A DNA stretch of 64,000 nucleotides from Panorpa germanica (taxonomy: Eukaryota; Arthropoda; Insecta; Mecoptera; Panorpidae): the NCBI GenBank assembly GCA_963678705.1, contig OY783209.1:14260001-14324000 (forward strand). Direction: 5' to 3'. The notes beneath the pieces are model-generated. The model saw only the letters and a program-made list of their open reading frames with translations, searched no databases and was not told the DNA's origin. Shown in pieces: positions 21,301-36,300 of the stretch (within the stretch, counting starts at the first letter, position 1; each line of letters begins with the position of its first letter). The position numbers and the translations under genes were made by a program.

Positions 21301-24300
21301 TTGTAAACCAATACGTAGGTCTTCCTTTTTGTAATAAGTCCCATCTGTCTTGCCAGAGCTTATGCATATATGCATTCATCTCTTTGGCAATATATTTGGT
21401 ATCGTCTCCAGACTTTTATCCTACAGCCGCATTAACTTTAAATCCTCGAAATTTGTCGCATTAATTTTAAATCATCAAAATTTGATTTTTACAGTTCAGC
21501 GTAATTTGTACTTGAGTAAGTGCATGAGTGATTTTTAAATCTAAAGGAATTGTCCCCAGAATCACTTGCACCACTTCTGTAGATACAGTTCTGCAACAAC
21601 GCGTCATCGTCAATAACATAGTTCTTTGCATGGAAGATCTGGAAGATTGATCCTGTAATACCATGCCGAAGCACAATACACAACTATTAGCATAAATGCC
21701 CCCTTGTATAGTGTCGGCATAGTTGCCGAGTTTAAGCTTCATTCCGTCCTTGTGACACGCGCAAGGTGTGTTACAAGTTTGTCATTCGTTGTTACTGTAT
21801 TTGTTTCGTAGCTTTGTAGCTTCAAGAAACTACAGATTTTCTATATAGCAGGTTGAGAACGGCTTTCTAGGGTTTCTGTACTATTGCACCGATAAGGATC
21901 ACATTATCGTTGGCAAAACATATGTCTACACAACCTTTCGAGTGAGAAACACAGTTCTCGTCGAATACCATGTTTCAGAGCTCAGGCCCACATTACAGAT
22001 CGCTGAGGACAACCTTTAGATAGTTGCCTTTACATGGAACGGTAATCGGTTTGTAAAATAATGTTCGACAATGAAAATAGTTCTCCATAGCGCAGTAGAC
22101 GTACCTATAGGTTTTTGCCGGTCTAATTCTTTGAAGGTCACTTGGCCACCGGACATCAACAAAGGCACACTGACTTTCTATAAATATCTCATATACATAC
22201 TTGTACTTATGCCTACTTACTTACCATTTGTTTGTTACCATTGAATGTTCATGAACGATCAATCACTATTTCCAAGAAAACCGCATATATTGTTCACTTA
22301 ATCACTTATAACAATTAATACACTCTCATTATTATTTAAAACACGAATTTATATAAACTAATTCTTGTGTTTTAATATTATTTATAGTTAATGTTATTCG
22401 ACTTACTTGATAGTAGGCGGCAACCTTTTGTCTTCCGTATATTTGTAGTGTTTATATGAGGTCTTCCTTATATATCTCTACAGATTTCTTGAATTTTAAA
22501 CCACTTGATGTTTTAGCACTAACACTATTCTAATTATTATCACTTTTTTTGTCTATCGCACTTATTAATGTCTTATATCAAACATCAAAGTTACAAATTT
22601 GGGGTTATGTTTATAAGACCGCGTGTACGCGTAATGAAAAATTCGTTTTTAACACTGGTTTCCAACTGTCAAACTTTTGTAAAAACACTTTGTTTAGGGT
22701 AAATTAACACAAATTTAAAACAAACTTAAATACTTTTCGTTTGAAAAAGTATTCATATAATTTATTTAATTTTTTTCCATAATTAATTTCTCACTTTTAA
22801 TCACTTTTTTCACCTAAAGTAGCAGGAGCCGATCACACACATAGTAGATAGGAACCACTTGTGTTGCAAAGCAATAATAACGTCCTTGTAAACCAATACG
22901 TAGGTCTTCCTTTTTGTATTAAGTCCCATCTGTCTTGCCAGAGCTTATGCATATATGCATTCATCTCTTTGGCAATATATTTGGTATCGTCTCCAGACTT
23001 TTATCCTACAGCCGCAATAACTTTAAATCCTCGAAATTTGTCGCATTCATTTTAAATCATCAAAATTTGATTTTTTCAGTTCTAGCGTAATTTGTACTTG
23101 AGTAAGTGCATGAGTGATTTTTAAATCTAAAGGAATTGTCCCCAATATCACTTGCACCACTTCTGTAGATACAGTTCTGCAACAACGCGTCATCGTCAAT
23201 AACATAGTTCTTTGCATGAAAGATCTGGAAGATTGATCCTGTAATACCATGCCGAAGCACAATACACAACTATTAGCATAAATGCCCCCTTGTATAGTGT
23301 CGGCATATTTGCCGAGTTTAAGCTTCATTCCGTCCTTGTGACACGCGCAAGGTGTGTTACAAGTTTATCATTCGTTGTTACTGTATTTGTTTCGTAGCTT
23401 TGTAGCTTCAAGAAACTACAGATTTTATATATAGCAGGTCGAGAACGGCTTTCTAGGGTTTCTGTACTATTTGCACCGATAAGGATCACATTATCGTTGG
23501 CAAAACATATGTCTACACAACCTTCCGAGTGAGAAACACAGTTCTCGTCGAATACAATGTTCCAGAGCTCAGGCCCCATTACAGATCGCTGAGGACAACC
23601 TTTAGATAGTTGCCTTTTCATGGAACGGTAATCGGTTTGTAAAATAATGTTTGACAATGAAAATAGTTCTCCATAGCGCAGTAGACGTACCTATAGGTTT
23701 TTGCCGGTATAATTCTTTGAAGGTAACTTGGCCACCGGACATCAACAAAGGCACACTAAATTTCTATAAATATATCATATACATACTTGTACTTATGCCT
23801 ACTTACTTACCATTTGTTTGTTACCATTGAATGGTTATGAACGATCAATCACTATTTCCAAGAAAACCGCATATATTGTTCACTTTATCACTTATAACAA
23901 TTAATACACTCTCATTATTATTTAAAACACGCATTTATATAAACTAATTCTTGTGTTTTAATATTATTTATAGTTAATGTTATTCGACTTACTTGATAGT
24001 GGGCGGCAACCTTTTGTCTTCCGTATATTTGTAGTGTTTATATGAGGTCTTCCTTATATATCTCTACAGATTTCTTGAATTTTAAACCAATTGATGTTTT
24101 AGCACTAACACTAACCTAATTGTTATCACTCTTTTTGTCTATCGCACTTATTAATGTCTTATATCAAACATCAAAGTTACAAATTTGGGGTTATGTTTAT
24201 AAGACCGCGTGTACGCGTAATGAAAAATTCGTTTTTAACACTGGTTTCCAACTGTCAAACTTTTGTAAAAACACTTTGTTTAGGGTAAATTAACACAAAT

Positions 24301-27300
24301 TTAAAACAAACTTAAATACTTTTCGTTTGAAAAAGTATTCATATAATTTATTTAATTTTTTTCCATAATTAATTTCTCACTTTTAATCACTTTTTTCACC
24401 TAAAGTAGCAGGAGCCGATCACACATATAGTAGATAGGAACCACTTGTGTTGCAAAGCAATATTACCGTCCTTGTAAACCAATACGTAGGTCTTCCTTTT
24501 TGTATTAAGTCCCATCTGTCTTGCCAGAGCTTATGCATATATGCATTCATCTCTTTGGCAATATATTTGGTATCGTCTCCAGACTTTTATCCTACAGCCG
24601 CATTAACTTTAAATCCTCGAAATTTGTCGCATTCATTTTAAATCATCAAAATTTGATTTTTTCAATTCTAGCGTAATTTGTACTTGAGTAAGTGCATGAG
24701 TGATTTTTAAATCTAAAGGAATTGTCCCCAATATCACTTGCACCACTTCTGTAGATACAGTTCTGCAACAACGCGTCATCGTCAATAACATAGTTCTTTG
24801 CATGAAAGATCTGGAAGATTGATCCTGTAATACCATGCCGAAGCACAATACACAACTATTAGCATAAATGCCCCCTTGTATAGTGTCGGCATATTTGCCG
24901 AGTTTAAGCTTCATTCCGTCCTTGTGACACGCGCAAGGTGTGTTACAAGTTTATCATTCGTTGTTACTGTATTTGTTTCGTAGCTTTGTAGCTTCAAGAA
25001 ACTACAGATTTTATATATAGCAGGTCGAGAACGGCTTTCTAGGGTTTCTAAACTATTTGCACCGATAAGGATCACATTATCGTTGGCAAAACATATGTCT
25101 ACACAACCTTCCGAGTGAGAAACACAGTTCTCGTCGAATACAATGTTCCAGAGCTCAGGCCCCATTACAGATCGCTGAGGACAACCTTTAGATAGTTGCC
25201 TTTTCATGGAACGGTAATCGGTTTGTAAAATAATGTTTGACAATGAAAATAGTTCTCCATAGCGCAGTAGACGTACCTATAGGTTTTTGCCGGTATAATT
25301 CTTTGAAGGTAACTTGGCCACCGGACATCAACAAAGGCACACTGAATTTCTATAAATATATCATATACATACTTGTACTTATGCCTACTTACTTACCATT
25401 TGTTTGTTACCATTGAATGTTCATAAACGATCAATCACTATTTCCAAGAAAACCGCATATATTGTTCACCTAATCACTTATAACAATTAATACAGTCTCA
25501 TTATTATTTAAAACACGCATTTATATAAACTAATTCTTGTGTTTTAATATTATTTATAGTTAATGTTATTCGACTTACTTGATAGTGGGCGGCAACCTTT
25601 TGTCTTCCGTATATTTGTAGTGTTTATATGAGGTCTTCCTTATATATCTCTACAGATTTCTTGAATTTTAAACCAATTGATGTTTTAGCACTAATACTAA
25701 CCTAATTATTATCACTCTTTTTGTCTATCGCACTTATTAATGTCTTATATCAAACATCAAAGTTACAAATTTGGGGTTATGTTTATAACACCGCGTGTAC
25801 GCGTAATGAAAAATTCGTTTTTAACACTGGTTTCCAACTGTCAAACTTTTGTAAAAACACTTTGTTTAGGGTAAATTAACACAAATTTAAAACAAACTTA
25901 AATACTTTTCGTTTGAAAAAGTATTCATATAATTTATTTAATTTTTTTCCATAATTAATTTCTCACTTTTAATCACTTTTTTCACCTAAAGTAGCAGGAG
26001 CCGATCACACACATAGTAGATAGGAACCACTTGTGTTGCAAAGCAATATTACCGTCCTTGTAAACCAATACGTAGGTCTTCCTTTTTGTATTAAGTCCCA
26101 TCTGTCTTGCCAGAGCTTATGCATATATGCATTCATCTCTTTGGCAATATATTTGGTATCGTCTCCAGACTTTTATCCTACAGCCGCATTAACTTTAAAT
26201 CCTCGAAATTTGTCGCATTCATTTTAAATCATCAAAATTTGATTTTTTCAGTTCTAGCGTAATTTGTACTTGAGTAAGTGCATGAGTGATTTTTAAATCT
26301 AAAGGAATTGTCCCCAATATCACTTGCACCACTTCTGTAGATACAGTTCTGCAACAACGCGTCATCGTCAATAACATAGTTCTTTGCATGAAAGATCTGG
26401 AAGATTGATCCTGTAATACCATGCCGAAGCACAATACACAACTATTAGCATAAATGCCCCCTTGTATAGTGTCGGCATATTTGCCGAGTTTAAGCTTTAT
26501 TCCGTCCTTGTGACACGCGCAAGGTGTGTTACAAGTTTATCATTCGTTGTTACTGTATTTGTTTCGTAGCTTTGTAGCTTCAAGAAACTACAGATTTTAT
26601 ATATAGCAGGTCGAGAACGGCTTTCTAGGGTTTCTAAACTATTTGCACCGATAAGGATCACATTATCGTTGGCAAAACATATGTCTACACAACCTTCCGA
26701 GTGAGAAACACAGTTCTCGTCGAATACAATGTTCCAGAGCTCAGGCCCCATTACAGATCGCTGAGGACAACCTTTAGATAGTTGCCTTTTCATGGAACGG
26801 TAATCGGTTTGTAAAATAATGTTTGACAATGAAAATAGTTCTCCATAGCGCAGTAGACGTACCTATAGGTTTTTGCCGGTATAATTCTTTGAAGGTAACT
26901 TGGCCACCGGACATCAACAAAGGCACACTGAATTTCTATAAATATATCATATACATACTTGTACTTATGCTTACTTACTTACCATTTGTTTGTTACCATT
27001 GAATGTTTATGAACGATCAATCACTATTTCCAAGAAAACCGCATATATTGTTTACCTAATCACTTATAACAATTAATACAGTCTCATTATTATTTAAAAC
27101 ACGCATTTATATAAACTAATTCTTGTGTTTTAATATTATTTATAGTTAATGTTATTCGACTTACTTGATAGTGGGCGGCAACCTTTTGTCTTCCGTATAT
27201 TTGTAGTGTTTATATGAGGTCTTCCTTATATATCTCTACAGATTTCTTGAATTTTAAACCAATTGATGTTTTAGCACTAATACTAACCTAATTATTATCA

Positions 27301-30300
27301 CTCTTTTTGTCTATCGCACTTATTAATGTCTTATATCAAACATCAAAGTTACAAATTTGGGGTTATGTTTATAAGACCGCGTGTACGCGTAATGAAAAAT
27401 TCGTTTTTAACACTGGTTTCCAACTGTCAAACTTTTGTAAAAACACTTTGTTTAGGGTAAATTAACACAAATTTAAAACAAACTTAAATACTTTTCGTTT
27501 GAAAAAGTATTCATATAATTTATTTAATTTTTTTCCATAATTAATTTCTCACTTTTAATCACTTTTTTCACCTAAAGTAGCAGGAGCCGATCACACACAT
27601 AGTAGATAGGAACCACTTGTGTTGCAAAGCAATATTAACGTCCTTGTAAACCAATACGTAGGTCTTCCTTTTTGTATTAAGTCCCATCTGTCTTGTTAGA
27701 GCTTATGCATATATGCATTCATCTCTTTGGCAATATATTTGGTATCGTCTCCAGACTTTTATCCTACAGCCGCATTAACTTTAAATCCTCGAAATTTGTC
27801 GCATTTATTTTAAATCATCAAATTTAGATTTTTTCAGTTCTAGCGTAATTTGTACTTGAGTAAGTGCATGAGTGATTTTTAAATCTAAAGGAATTGTCCC
27901 CAATGTCACTTGCACCACTTCTGTAGATACAGTTCTGCAACAACGCGTCATCGTCAATAACATAGTTCTTTGCATGGAAGATCTGGAAGATTGATCCTGT
28001 AATACCATGCCGAAACACAATACACAACTATTAGCATAAATGCCCCCTTGTATAGTGTCGGCATAGTTGCCGAGTTTAAGCTTCATTCCGTCCTTGTGAC
28101 ACGCGCAAGGTGTGTTACAAGTTTATCATTCGTTGTTACTGTATTTGTTTCGTAGCTTTGTAGCTTCAAGAAACTACAGATTTTATATATAGCAGGTCGA
28201 GAACGGCTTTCTAAGGTTTCTGTACTATTTGCACCGACAAGGATCACATTATCGTTGGCAAAACATATGTCTACACAACCTTTCGAGTGAGAAACACAGT
28301 TCTCGTCGAATACCATGTTCCAGAGCTCAGGCCCCATTACAGATCGCTGAGGACAACCTTTAGATAGTTGCCTTTTCATGGAACGGTAATCGGTTTGTAA
28401 AATAATGTTCGACAATGAAAATAGTTCTCCATAGCGCAGTAGACGTACATATAGGTTTTTGCCGGTCTAATTCTTTGAAGGTCACTTGGCCACCGGACAT
28501 CAACAAAGGCACACTGAATTTCTATAAATATCTCATATACATACTTGTACTTATGCTAACTTACTTACCATTTGTTTGTTACCATTGAATGTTCATGAAC
28601 GATCAATCACTATTTCCAAGAAAACCGCATATATTGTTCACTTTATTACTTATAACAATTAATACACTCTCATTATTATTTAAAACACGCATTTATATAA
28701 ACTAATTTTTGTGTTTTAATATTATTTATAGTTAATGTTATTCGACTTACTTGATAGTGGGCGGCAACCTTTTGTCTTCCGTATATTTGTAGTGTTTATA
28801 TGAGGTCTTCCTTATATATCTCTACAGATTTCTTGAATTTTAAACCAATTGATGTTTTAGCACTAACACTAACCTAATTATTATCACTCTTTTTGTCTAT
28901 CGCACTTATTAATGTCTTATATCAAACATCAAAGTTACAAATTTGGGGTTATGTTTATAAGACCGCGTGTACGCGTAATGAAAAATTCGTTTTTAACACT
29001 GGTTTCCAACTGTCAAACTTTTGTAAAAACACTTTGTTTAGGGTAAATTAACACAAATTTAAAACAAACTTAAATACTTTTCGTTTGAAAAAGTATTCAT
29101 ATAATTTATTTAATTTTTTTCCATAATTAATTTCTCACTTTTAATCACTTTTTTCACCTAAAGTAGCAGGAGCCGATCACACACATAGTAGATAGGAACC
29201 ACTTGTGTTGCAAAGCAATATTAACGTCCTTGTAAACCAATACGTAGGTCTTCCTTTTTGTATTAAGTCCAATCTGTCTTGCCAGAGCTTATGCATATAT
29301 GCATTCATCTCTTTGGCAATATATTTGGTATCGTCTCCAGACTTTTATCCTACAGCCGCATTAACTTTAAATCCTCGAAATTTGTCGCATTCATTTTAAA
29401 TCATCAAAATTTGATTTTTTCAGTTCTAGCGTAATTTGTACTTGAGTAAGTGCATGAGTGATTTTTAAATCTAAAGGAATTGTCTCCAATATCACTTGCA
29501 CCACTTCTGTAGATACAGTTCTGCAACAACGCGTCATCGTCAATAACATAGTTCTTTGCATGGAAGATCTGGAAGATTGATCCTGTAATACCATGCCGAA
29601 GCACAATACACAACTATTAGCATAAATGCCCTCTTGTATAGTGTCGGCATATTTGCCGAGTTTAAGCTTCATTCCGTCCTTGTGACACGCGCAAGGTGTG
29701 TTACAAGTTTATCATTCGTTGTTACTGTATTTGTTTCGTAGCTTTGTAGCTTCAAGAAACTACAGATTTTATATATAGCAGGTCGAGAACGGCTTTCTAG
29801 GGTTTCTGTACTATTTGCACCGACAAGGATCACATTATCGTTTGCAAAACATATGTCTACACAACCTTTCGAGTGAGAAACACAGTTCTCGTCGAATACC
29901 ATGTTCCAGAGCTCAGGCCCCATTACAGATCGCTGAGGACAACCTTTAGATAGTTGCCTTTTCATGGAACGGTAATCGGTTTGTAAAATAATGTTCGACA
30001 ATGAAAATAGTTCTCCATAGCGCAGTAGACGTACATATAGGTTTTTGCCGGTCTAATTCTTTGAAGGTCACTTGGCCACCGGACATCAACAAAGGCACAC
30101 TGAATTTCTATAAATATCTCATATACATACTTGTACTTATGCTAACTTACTTACCATTTGTTTGTTACCATTGAATGTTCATGAACGATCAATCACTATT
30201 TCCAAGAAAACCGCATATATTGTTCACTTTATCACTTATAACAATTAATACACTCTCATTATTATTTAAAACACGCATTTATATAAACTAATTTTTGTGT

Positions 30301-33300
30301 TTTAATATTATTTATAGTTAATGTTATTCGACTTACTTGATAGTGGGCGGCAACCTTTTGTCTTCCGTATATTTGTAGTGTTTATATGAGGTCTTCCTTA
30401 TATATCTCTACAGATTTCTTGAATTTTAAACCAATTGATGTTTTAGCACTAACACTAACCTAATTATTATCACTCTTTTTGTCTATCGCACTTATTAATG
30501 TCTTATATCAAACATCAAAGTTACAAATTTGGGGTTATGTTTATAAGACCGCGTGTACGCGTAATGAAAAATTCGTTTTTAACACTGGTTTCCAACTGTC
30601 AAACTTTTGTAAAAACACTTTGTTTAGGGTAAATTAACACAAATTTAAAACAAACTTAAATACTTTTCGTTTGAAAAAGTATTCATATAATTTATTTAAT
30701 TTTTTTCCATAATTAATTTCTCACTTTTAATCACTTTTTTCACCTAAAGTAGCAGGAGCCGATCACACACATAGTAGATAGGAACCACTTGTGTTGCAAA
30801 GCAATATTAACGTCCTTGTAAACCAATACGTAGGTCTTCCTTTTTGTATTAAGTCCAATCTGTCTTGCCAGAGCTTATGCATATATGCATTCATCTCTTT
30901 GGCAATATATTTGGTATCGTCTCCAGACTTTTATCCTACAGCCGCATTAACTTTAAATCCTCGAAATTTGTCGCATTCATTTTAAATCATCAAAATTTGA
31001 TTTTTTCAGTTCTAGCGTAATTTGTACTTGAGTAAGTGCATGAGTGATTTTTAAATCTAAAGGAATTGTCTCCAATATCACTTGCACCACTTCTGTAGAT
31101 ACAGTTCTGCAACAACGCGTCATCGTCAATAACATAGTTCTTTGCATGAAAGATCTGGAAGATTGATCCTGTAATACCATGCCAAAGCACAATACACAAC
31201 TATTAGCATAAATGCCCTCTTGTATAGTGTCGGCATATTTGCCGAGTTTAAGCTTCATTCCGTCCTTGTGACACGCGCAAGGTGTGTTACAAGTTTATCA
31301 TTCGTTGTTACTGTATTTGTTTCGTAGCTTTGTAGCTTCAAGAAACTACAGATTTTATATATAGCAGGTCGAGAACGGCTTTCTAGGGTTTCTGTACTAT
31401 TTGCACCGATAAGGATCACATTATCGTTGGCAAAACATATGTCTACACAACCTTCCGAGTGAGAAACACAGTTCTCGTCGAATACAATGTTCCAGAGCTC
31501 AGGCCCCATTACAGATCGCTGAGGACAACCTTTAGATAGTTGCCTTTTCATGGAACGGTAATCGGTTTGTAAAATAATGTTTGACAATGAAAATAGTTCT
31601 CCATAGCGCAGTAGACGTACCTATAGGTTTTTGCCGGTATAATTCTTTGAAGGTAACTTGGCCACCGGACATCAACAAAGGCACACTGAATTTCTATAAA
31701 TATATCATATACATACTTGTACTTATGCCTACTTACTTACCATTTGTTTGTTACCATTGAATGTTCATGAACGATCAATCACTATTTCCAAGAAAACCGC
31801 ATATATTGTTCACCTAATCACTTATAACAATTAATACAGTCTCATTATTATTTAAAACACGCATTTATATAAACTAATTCTTGTGTTTTAATATTATTTA
31901 TAGTTAATGTTATTCGACTTACTTGATAGTGGGCGGCAACCTTTTGTCTTCCGTATATTTGTAGTGTTTATATGAGGTCTTCCTTATATATCTCTACAGA
32001 TTTCTTGAATTTTAAACCAATTAATGTTTTAGCACTAATACTAACCTAATTATTATCACTCTTTTTGTCCATCGCACTTATTAATGTCTTATATCAAACA
32101 TCAAAGTTACAAATTTGGGGTTATGTTTATAAGACCCCGTGTACGCGTAATGAAAAATTCGTTTTTAACACTGGTTTCCAACTGTCAAACTTTTGTAAAA
32201 ACACTTTGTTTAGGGTAAATTAACACAAATTTAAAACAAACTTAAATACTTTTCGTTTGAAAAAGTATTCATATAATTTATTTAATTTTTTTCCATAATT
32301 AATTTCTCACTTTTAATCACTTTTTTCACCTAAAGTAGCAGGAGCCGATCACACACATAGTAGATAGGAACTACTTGTGTTGCAAAGCAATATTAACGTC
32401 CTTGTAAACCAATACGTAGGTCTTCCTTTTTGTATTAAGTCCCATCTGTCTTGCCAGAGCTTATGCATATATGCATTCATCTCTTTGGCAATATATTTGG
32501 TATCGTCTCCAGACTTTTATCCTACAGCCGCATTAACTTTAAATCCTCGAAATTTGTCGCATTTATTTTAAATCATCAAAATTTGATTTTTTCAGTTCTA
32601 GCGTAATTTGTACTTGAGTAAGTGCATGAGTGATTTTTAAATCTAAAGGAATTGTCCCCAATGTCACTTGCACCACTTCTGTAGATACAGTTCTGCAACA
32701 ACGCGTCATCGTCAATAACATAGTTCTTTGCATGGAAGATCAGGAAGATTGATCCTGTAATACCATGCCGAAACACAATACACAACTATTAGCATAAATG
32801 CCCCCTTGTATAGTGTCGGCATATTTGCCGAGGTTAAGCTTCATTCCGTCCTTGTGACACGCGCAAGGTGTGTTACAAGTTTATCATTCGTTGTTACTGT
32901 ATTTGTTTCGTAGCTTTGTAGCTTCAAGAAACTACAGATTTTATATATAGCAGGTCGAGAACGGCTTTCTAGGGTTTCTGTACTATTTGCACCGATAAGG
33001 ATCACATTATCGTTGGCAAAACATATGTCTACACAACCTTCCGAGTGAGAAACACAGTTCTCGTCGAATACAATGTTCCAGAGCTCAGGCCCCATTACAG
33101 ATCGCTGAGGACAACCTTTAGATAGTTGCCTTTTCATGGAACGGTAATCGGTTTGTGAAATAATGTTTGACAATGAAAATAGTTCTCCATAGCGCAGTAG
33201 ACGTACCTATAGGTTTTTGCCGGTATAATTCTTTGAAGGTAACTTGGCCACCGGACATCAACAAAGGCACACTGAATTTCTATAAATATATCATATACAT

Positions 33301-36300
33301 ACTTGTACTTATGCCTACTTACTTACCATTTGTTTGTTACCATTGAATGTTCATGAACGATCAATCACTATTTCCAAGAAAACCGCATATATTGTTCACC
33401 TAATCACTTATAACAATTAATACAGTCTCATTATTATTTAAAACACGCATTTATATAAACTAATTCTTGTGTTTTAATATTATTTATAGTTAATGTTATT
33501 CGACTTACTTGATAGTGGGCGGCAACCTTTTGTCTTCCGTATATTTGTAGTGTTTATATGAGGTCTTCCTTATATATCTCTACAGATTTCTTGAATTTTA
33601 AACCACTTGATGTTTTAGCACTAACACTAACCTAATTATTATCACTTTTTTTGTCTATCGCACTTAATAATGTCTTATATCAAACATCAAAGTTACAAAT
33701 TTAAGGTTATGTTTATAAGACCGCGTGTACGCGTAATGAAAAATTCGTTTTTAACACTGGTTTCCAACTGTCAAACTTTTGTAAAAACACTTTGTTTAGG
33801 GTAAATTAACACAAATTTAAAACAAACTTAAATACTTTTCGTTTGAAAAAGTATTCATATAATTTATTTAATTTTTTTCCATAATTAATTTCTCACTTTT
33901 AATCACTTTTTTCACCTAAAGTAGCAGGAGCCGATCACACACATAGTAGATAGGAACCACTTGTGTTGCAAAGCAATATTAACGTCCTTGTAAACCAATA
34001 CGTAGGTCTTCCTTTTTGTATTAAGTCCCATCTGTCTTGCCAGAGCTTATGCATATATGCATTTATCTCTTTGGCAATATATTTGGTATCGTCTCCAGAC
34101 TTTTATCCTACAGCCGCATTAACTTTAAATCCTCGAAATTTGTCGCATTAATTTTAAATCATCAAAATTTGATTTTTTCAGTTCTAGCGTAATTTGTACT
34201 TGAGTAAGTGCATGAGTGATTTTTAAATCTAAAGGAATTGTCCCCAATATCACTTGCACCACTTCTGTAGATACAGTTCTGCAATAACGCGTCATCGTCA
34301 ATAACATAGTTCTTTGCATGGAAGATCTGGAAGATTGATCCTGTAATACAATGCCGAAGCACAATACACAACTATTAGCATAAATGCCCCCTTGTATAGT
34401 GTCGGCATAGTTGCCGAGTTTAAGCTTCATTCCGTCCTTGTGACACGCGCAAGGTGTGTTACAAGTTTATCATTCGTTGTTACTGTATTTGTTTCGTAGC
34501 TTTGTAGCTTCAAGAAACTACAGATTTTATATATAGCAGGTCGAGAACGGCTTTCTAGGGTTTCTGTACTATTTGCACCGATAAGGATCACATTATCGTT
34601 GGCAAAACATATGTCTACACAATCTTTCGAGTGAGAAACACAGTTCTCGTCGAATACCATATTTCAGAACTCAGGCCCCATTACAGATCGCTGAGGACAA
34701 CCTTTAGATAGTTGCCTTTTCATGGAACGGTAATCGGTTTGTAAAATAATGTTCGACAATGAAAATAGTTCTCCATAGCGCAGTAGACGTACCTATAGGT
34801 TTTTGCCGGTCTAATTCTTTGAAGGTCACTTGGCCACCGGACATCAACAAAGGCACACTGAATTTCTATAAATATCTCATATACATACTTGTACTTATGC
34901 CTACTTACTTACCATTTGTTTGTTACCATTGAATGTTCATGAACGATCAATCACTATTTCCAAGAAAACCGCATATATTGTTCACTTAATCACTTATAAC
35001 AATTAATACACTCTCATTATTATTTAAAACACGCATTTATATAAACTAATTCTTGTGTTTTAATATTATTTATAGTTAATGTTATTCGACTTACTTGATA
35101 GTGGGCGGCAACCTTTTGTCTTCCGTATATTTGTAGTGTTTATATGAGGTCTTCCTTATATATCTCTACAGATTTCTTGAATTTTAAACCACTTGATGTT
35201 TTAGCACTAACACTAACCTAATTATTATCACTTTTTTTGTCTATCGCACTTATTAATGTCTTATATCAAACATCAAAGTTACAAATTTGAGGTTATGTTT
35301 ATAAGACCGCGTGTACGCGTAATGAAAAATTCGTTTTTAACACTGGTTTCCAACTGTCAAACTTTTGTAAAAACACTTTGTTCAGGGTAAATTAACACAA
35401 ATTTAAAACAAACTTAAATACTTTTCGTTTGAAAAAGTATTCATATAATTTATTAAATTTTTTTGCATAATTAATTTCTCACTTTTAATCACTTTTTTTG
35501 CCTTAAGTAGCAGGAGCCGATCACACACATAGTAGATAGGAACCACTTGTGTTGCAAAGCAATATTAACGTCCTTGTAAACCAATACGTAGGTCTTCCTT
35601 TTTGTATTAAGTCCCATCTGTCTTGCCAGAGCTTATGCATATATGCATTCATCTCTTTGGCAATATATTTGGTATCGTCTCCAGACTTTTATCCTACAGC
35701 CGCATTAACTTTAAATCCTCGAAATTTGTCGCATTAATTTTAAATCATCAAAATTTGATTTTTTTAGTTCTAGCGTAATTTGTACTTGAGTAAGTGCATG
35801 AGTGATTTTTAAATCTAAAGGAATTGTCCCAAATATCACTTGCACCACTTTTGTAGATACAGTTCTGCAACAACGCGTCATCGTCAATAACATAGTTCTT
35901 TGCATGGAAGATCTGGAAGATTGATCCTGTAATACCATGCCGAAACACAATACACAACTATTAGCATAAATGCCCCCTTGTAAAGTGTCGGCATAGTTGC
36001 CGAGTTTAAGCTTCATTCCGTCCTTGTGACACGCGCAAGGTGTGTTACAAGTTTATCATTCGTTGTTACTGTATTTGTTTCGTAGCTTTGTAGCTTCAAG
36101 AAACTACAGATTTTATATAAAGCAGGTCGAGAACGGCTTTCTAGGGTTTCTGTACTATTTGCACCGATAAGGATCACATTATCGTTGGCAAAACATATGT
36201 CTACACAACCTTTCGAGTGAGAAACACAGTTCTCGTCGAATACTATGTTCCAGAGCTCCATTACAGATCGCTAAGGACAACCTTTATATAGTTGCCTTTT

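Noticed and set aside
24447..24641. Plus-strand 62-64-codon ORF recurring in most 1,586-bp units
   Set aside because: It is antisense to retrotransposon-derived sequence, lacks any recognisable domain, and its preservation is explained by recent array homogenisation.
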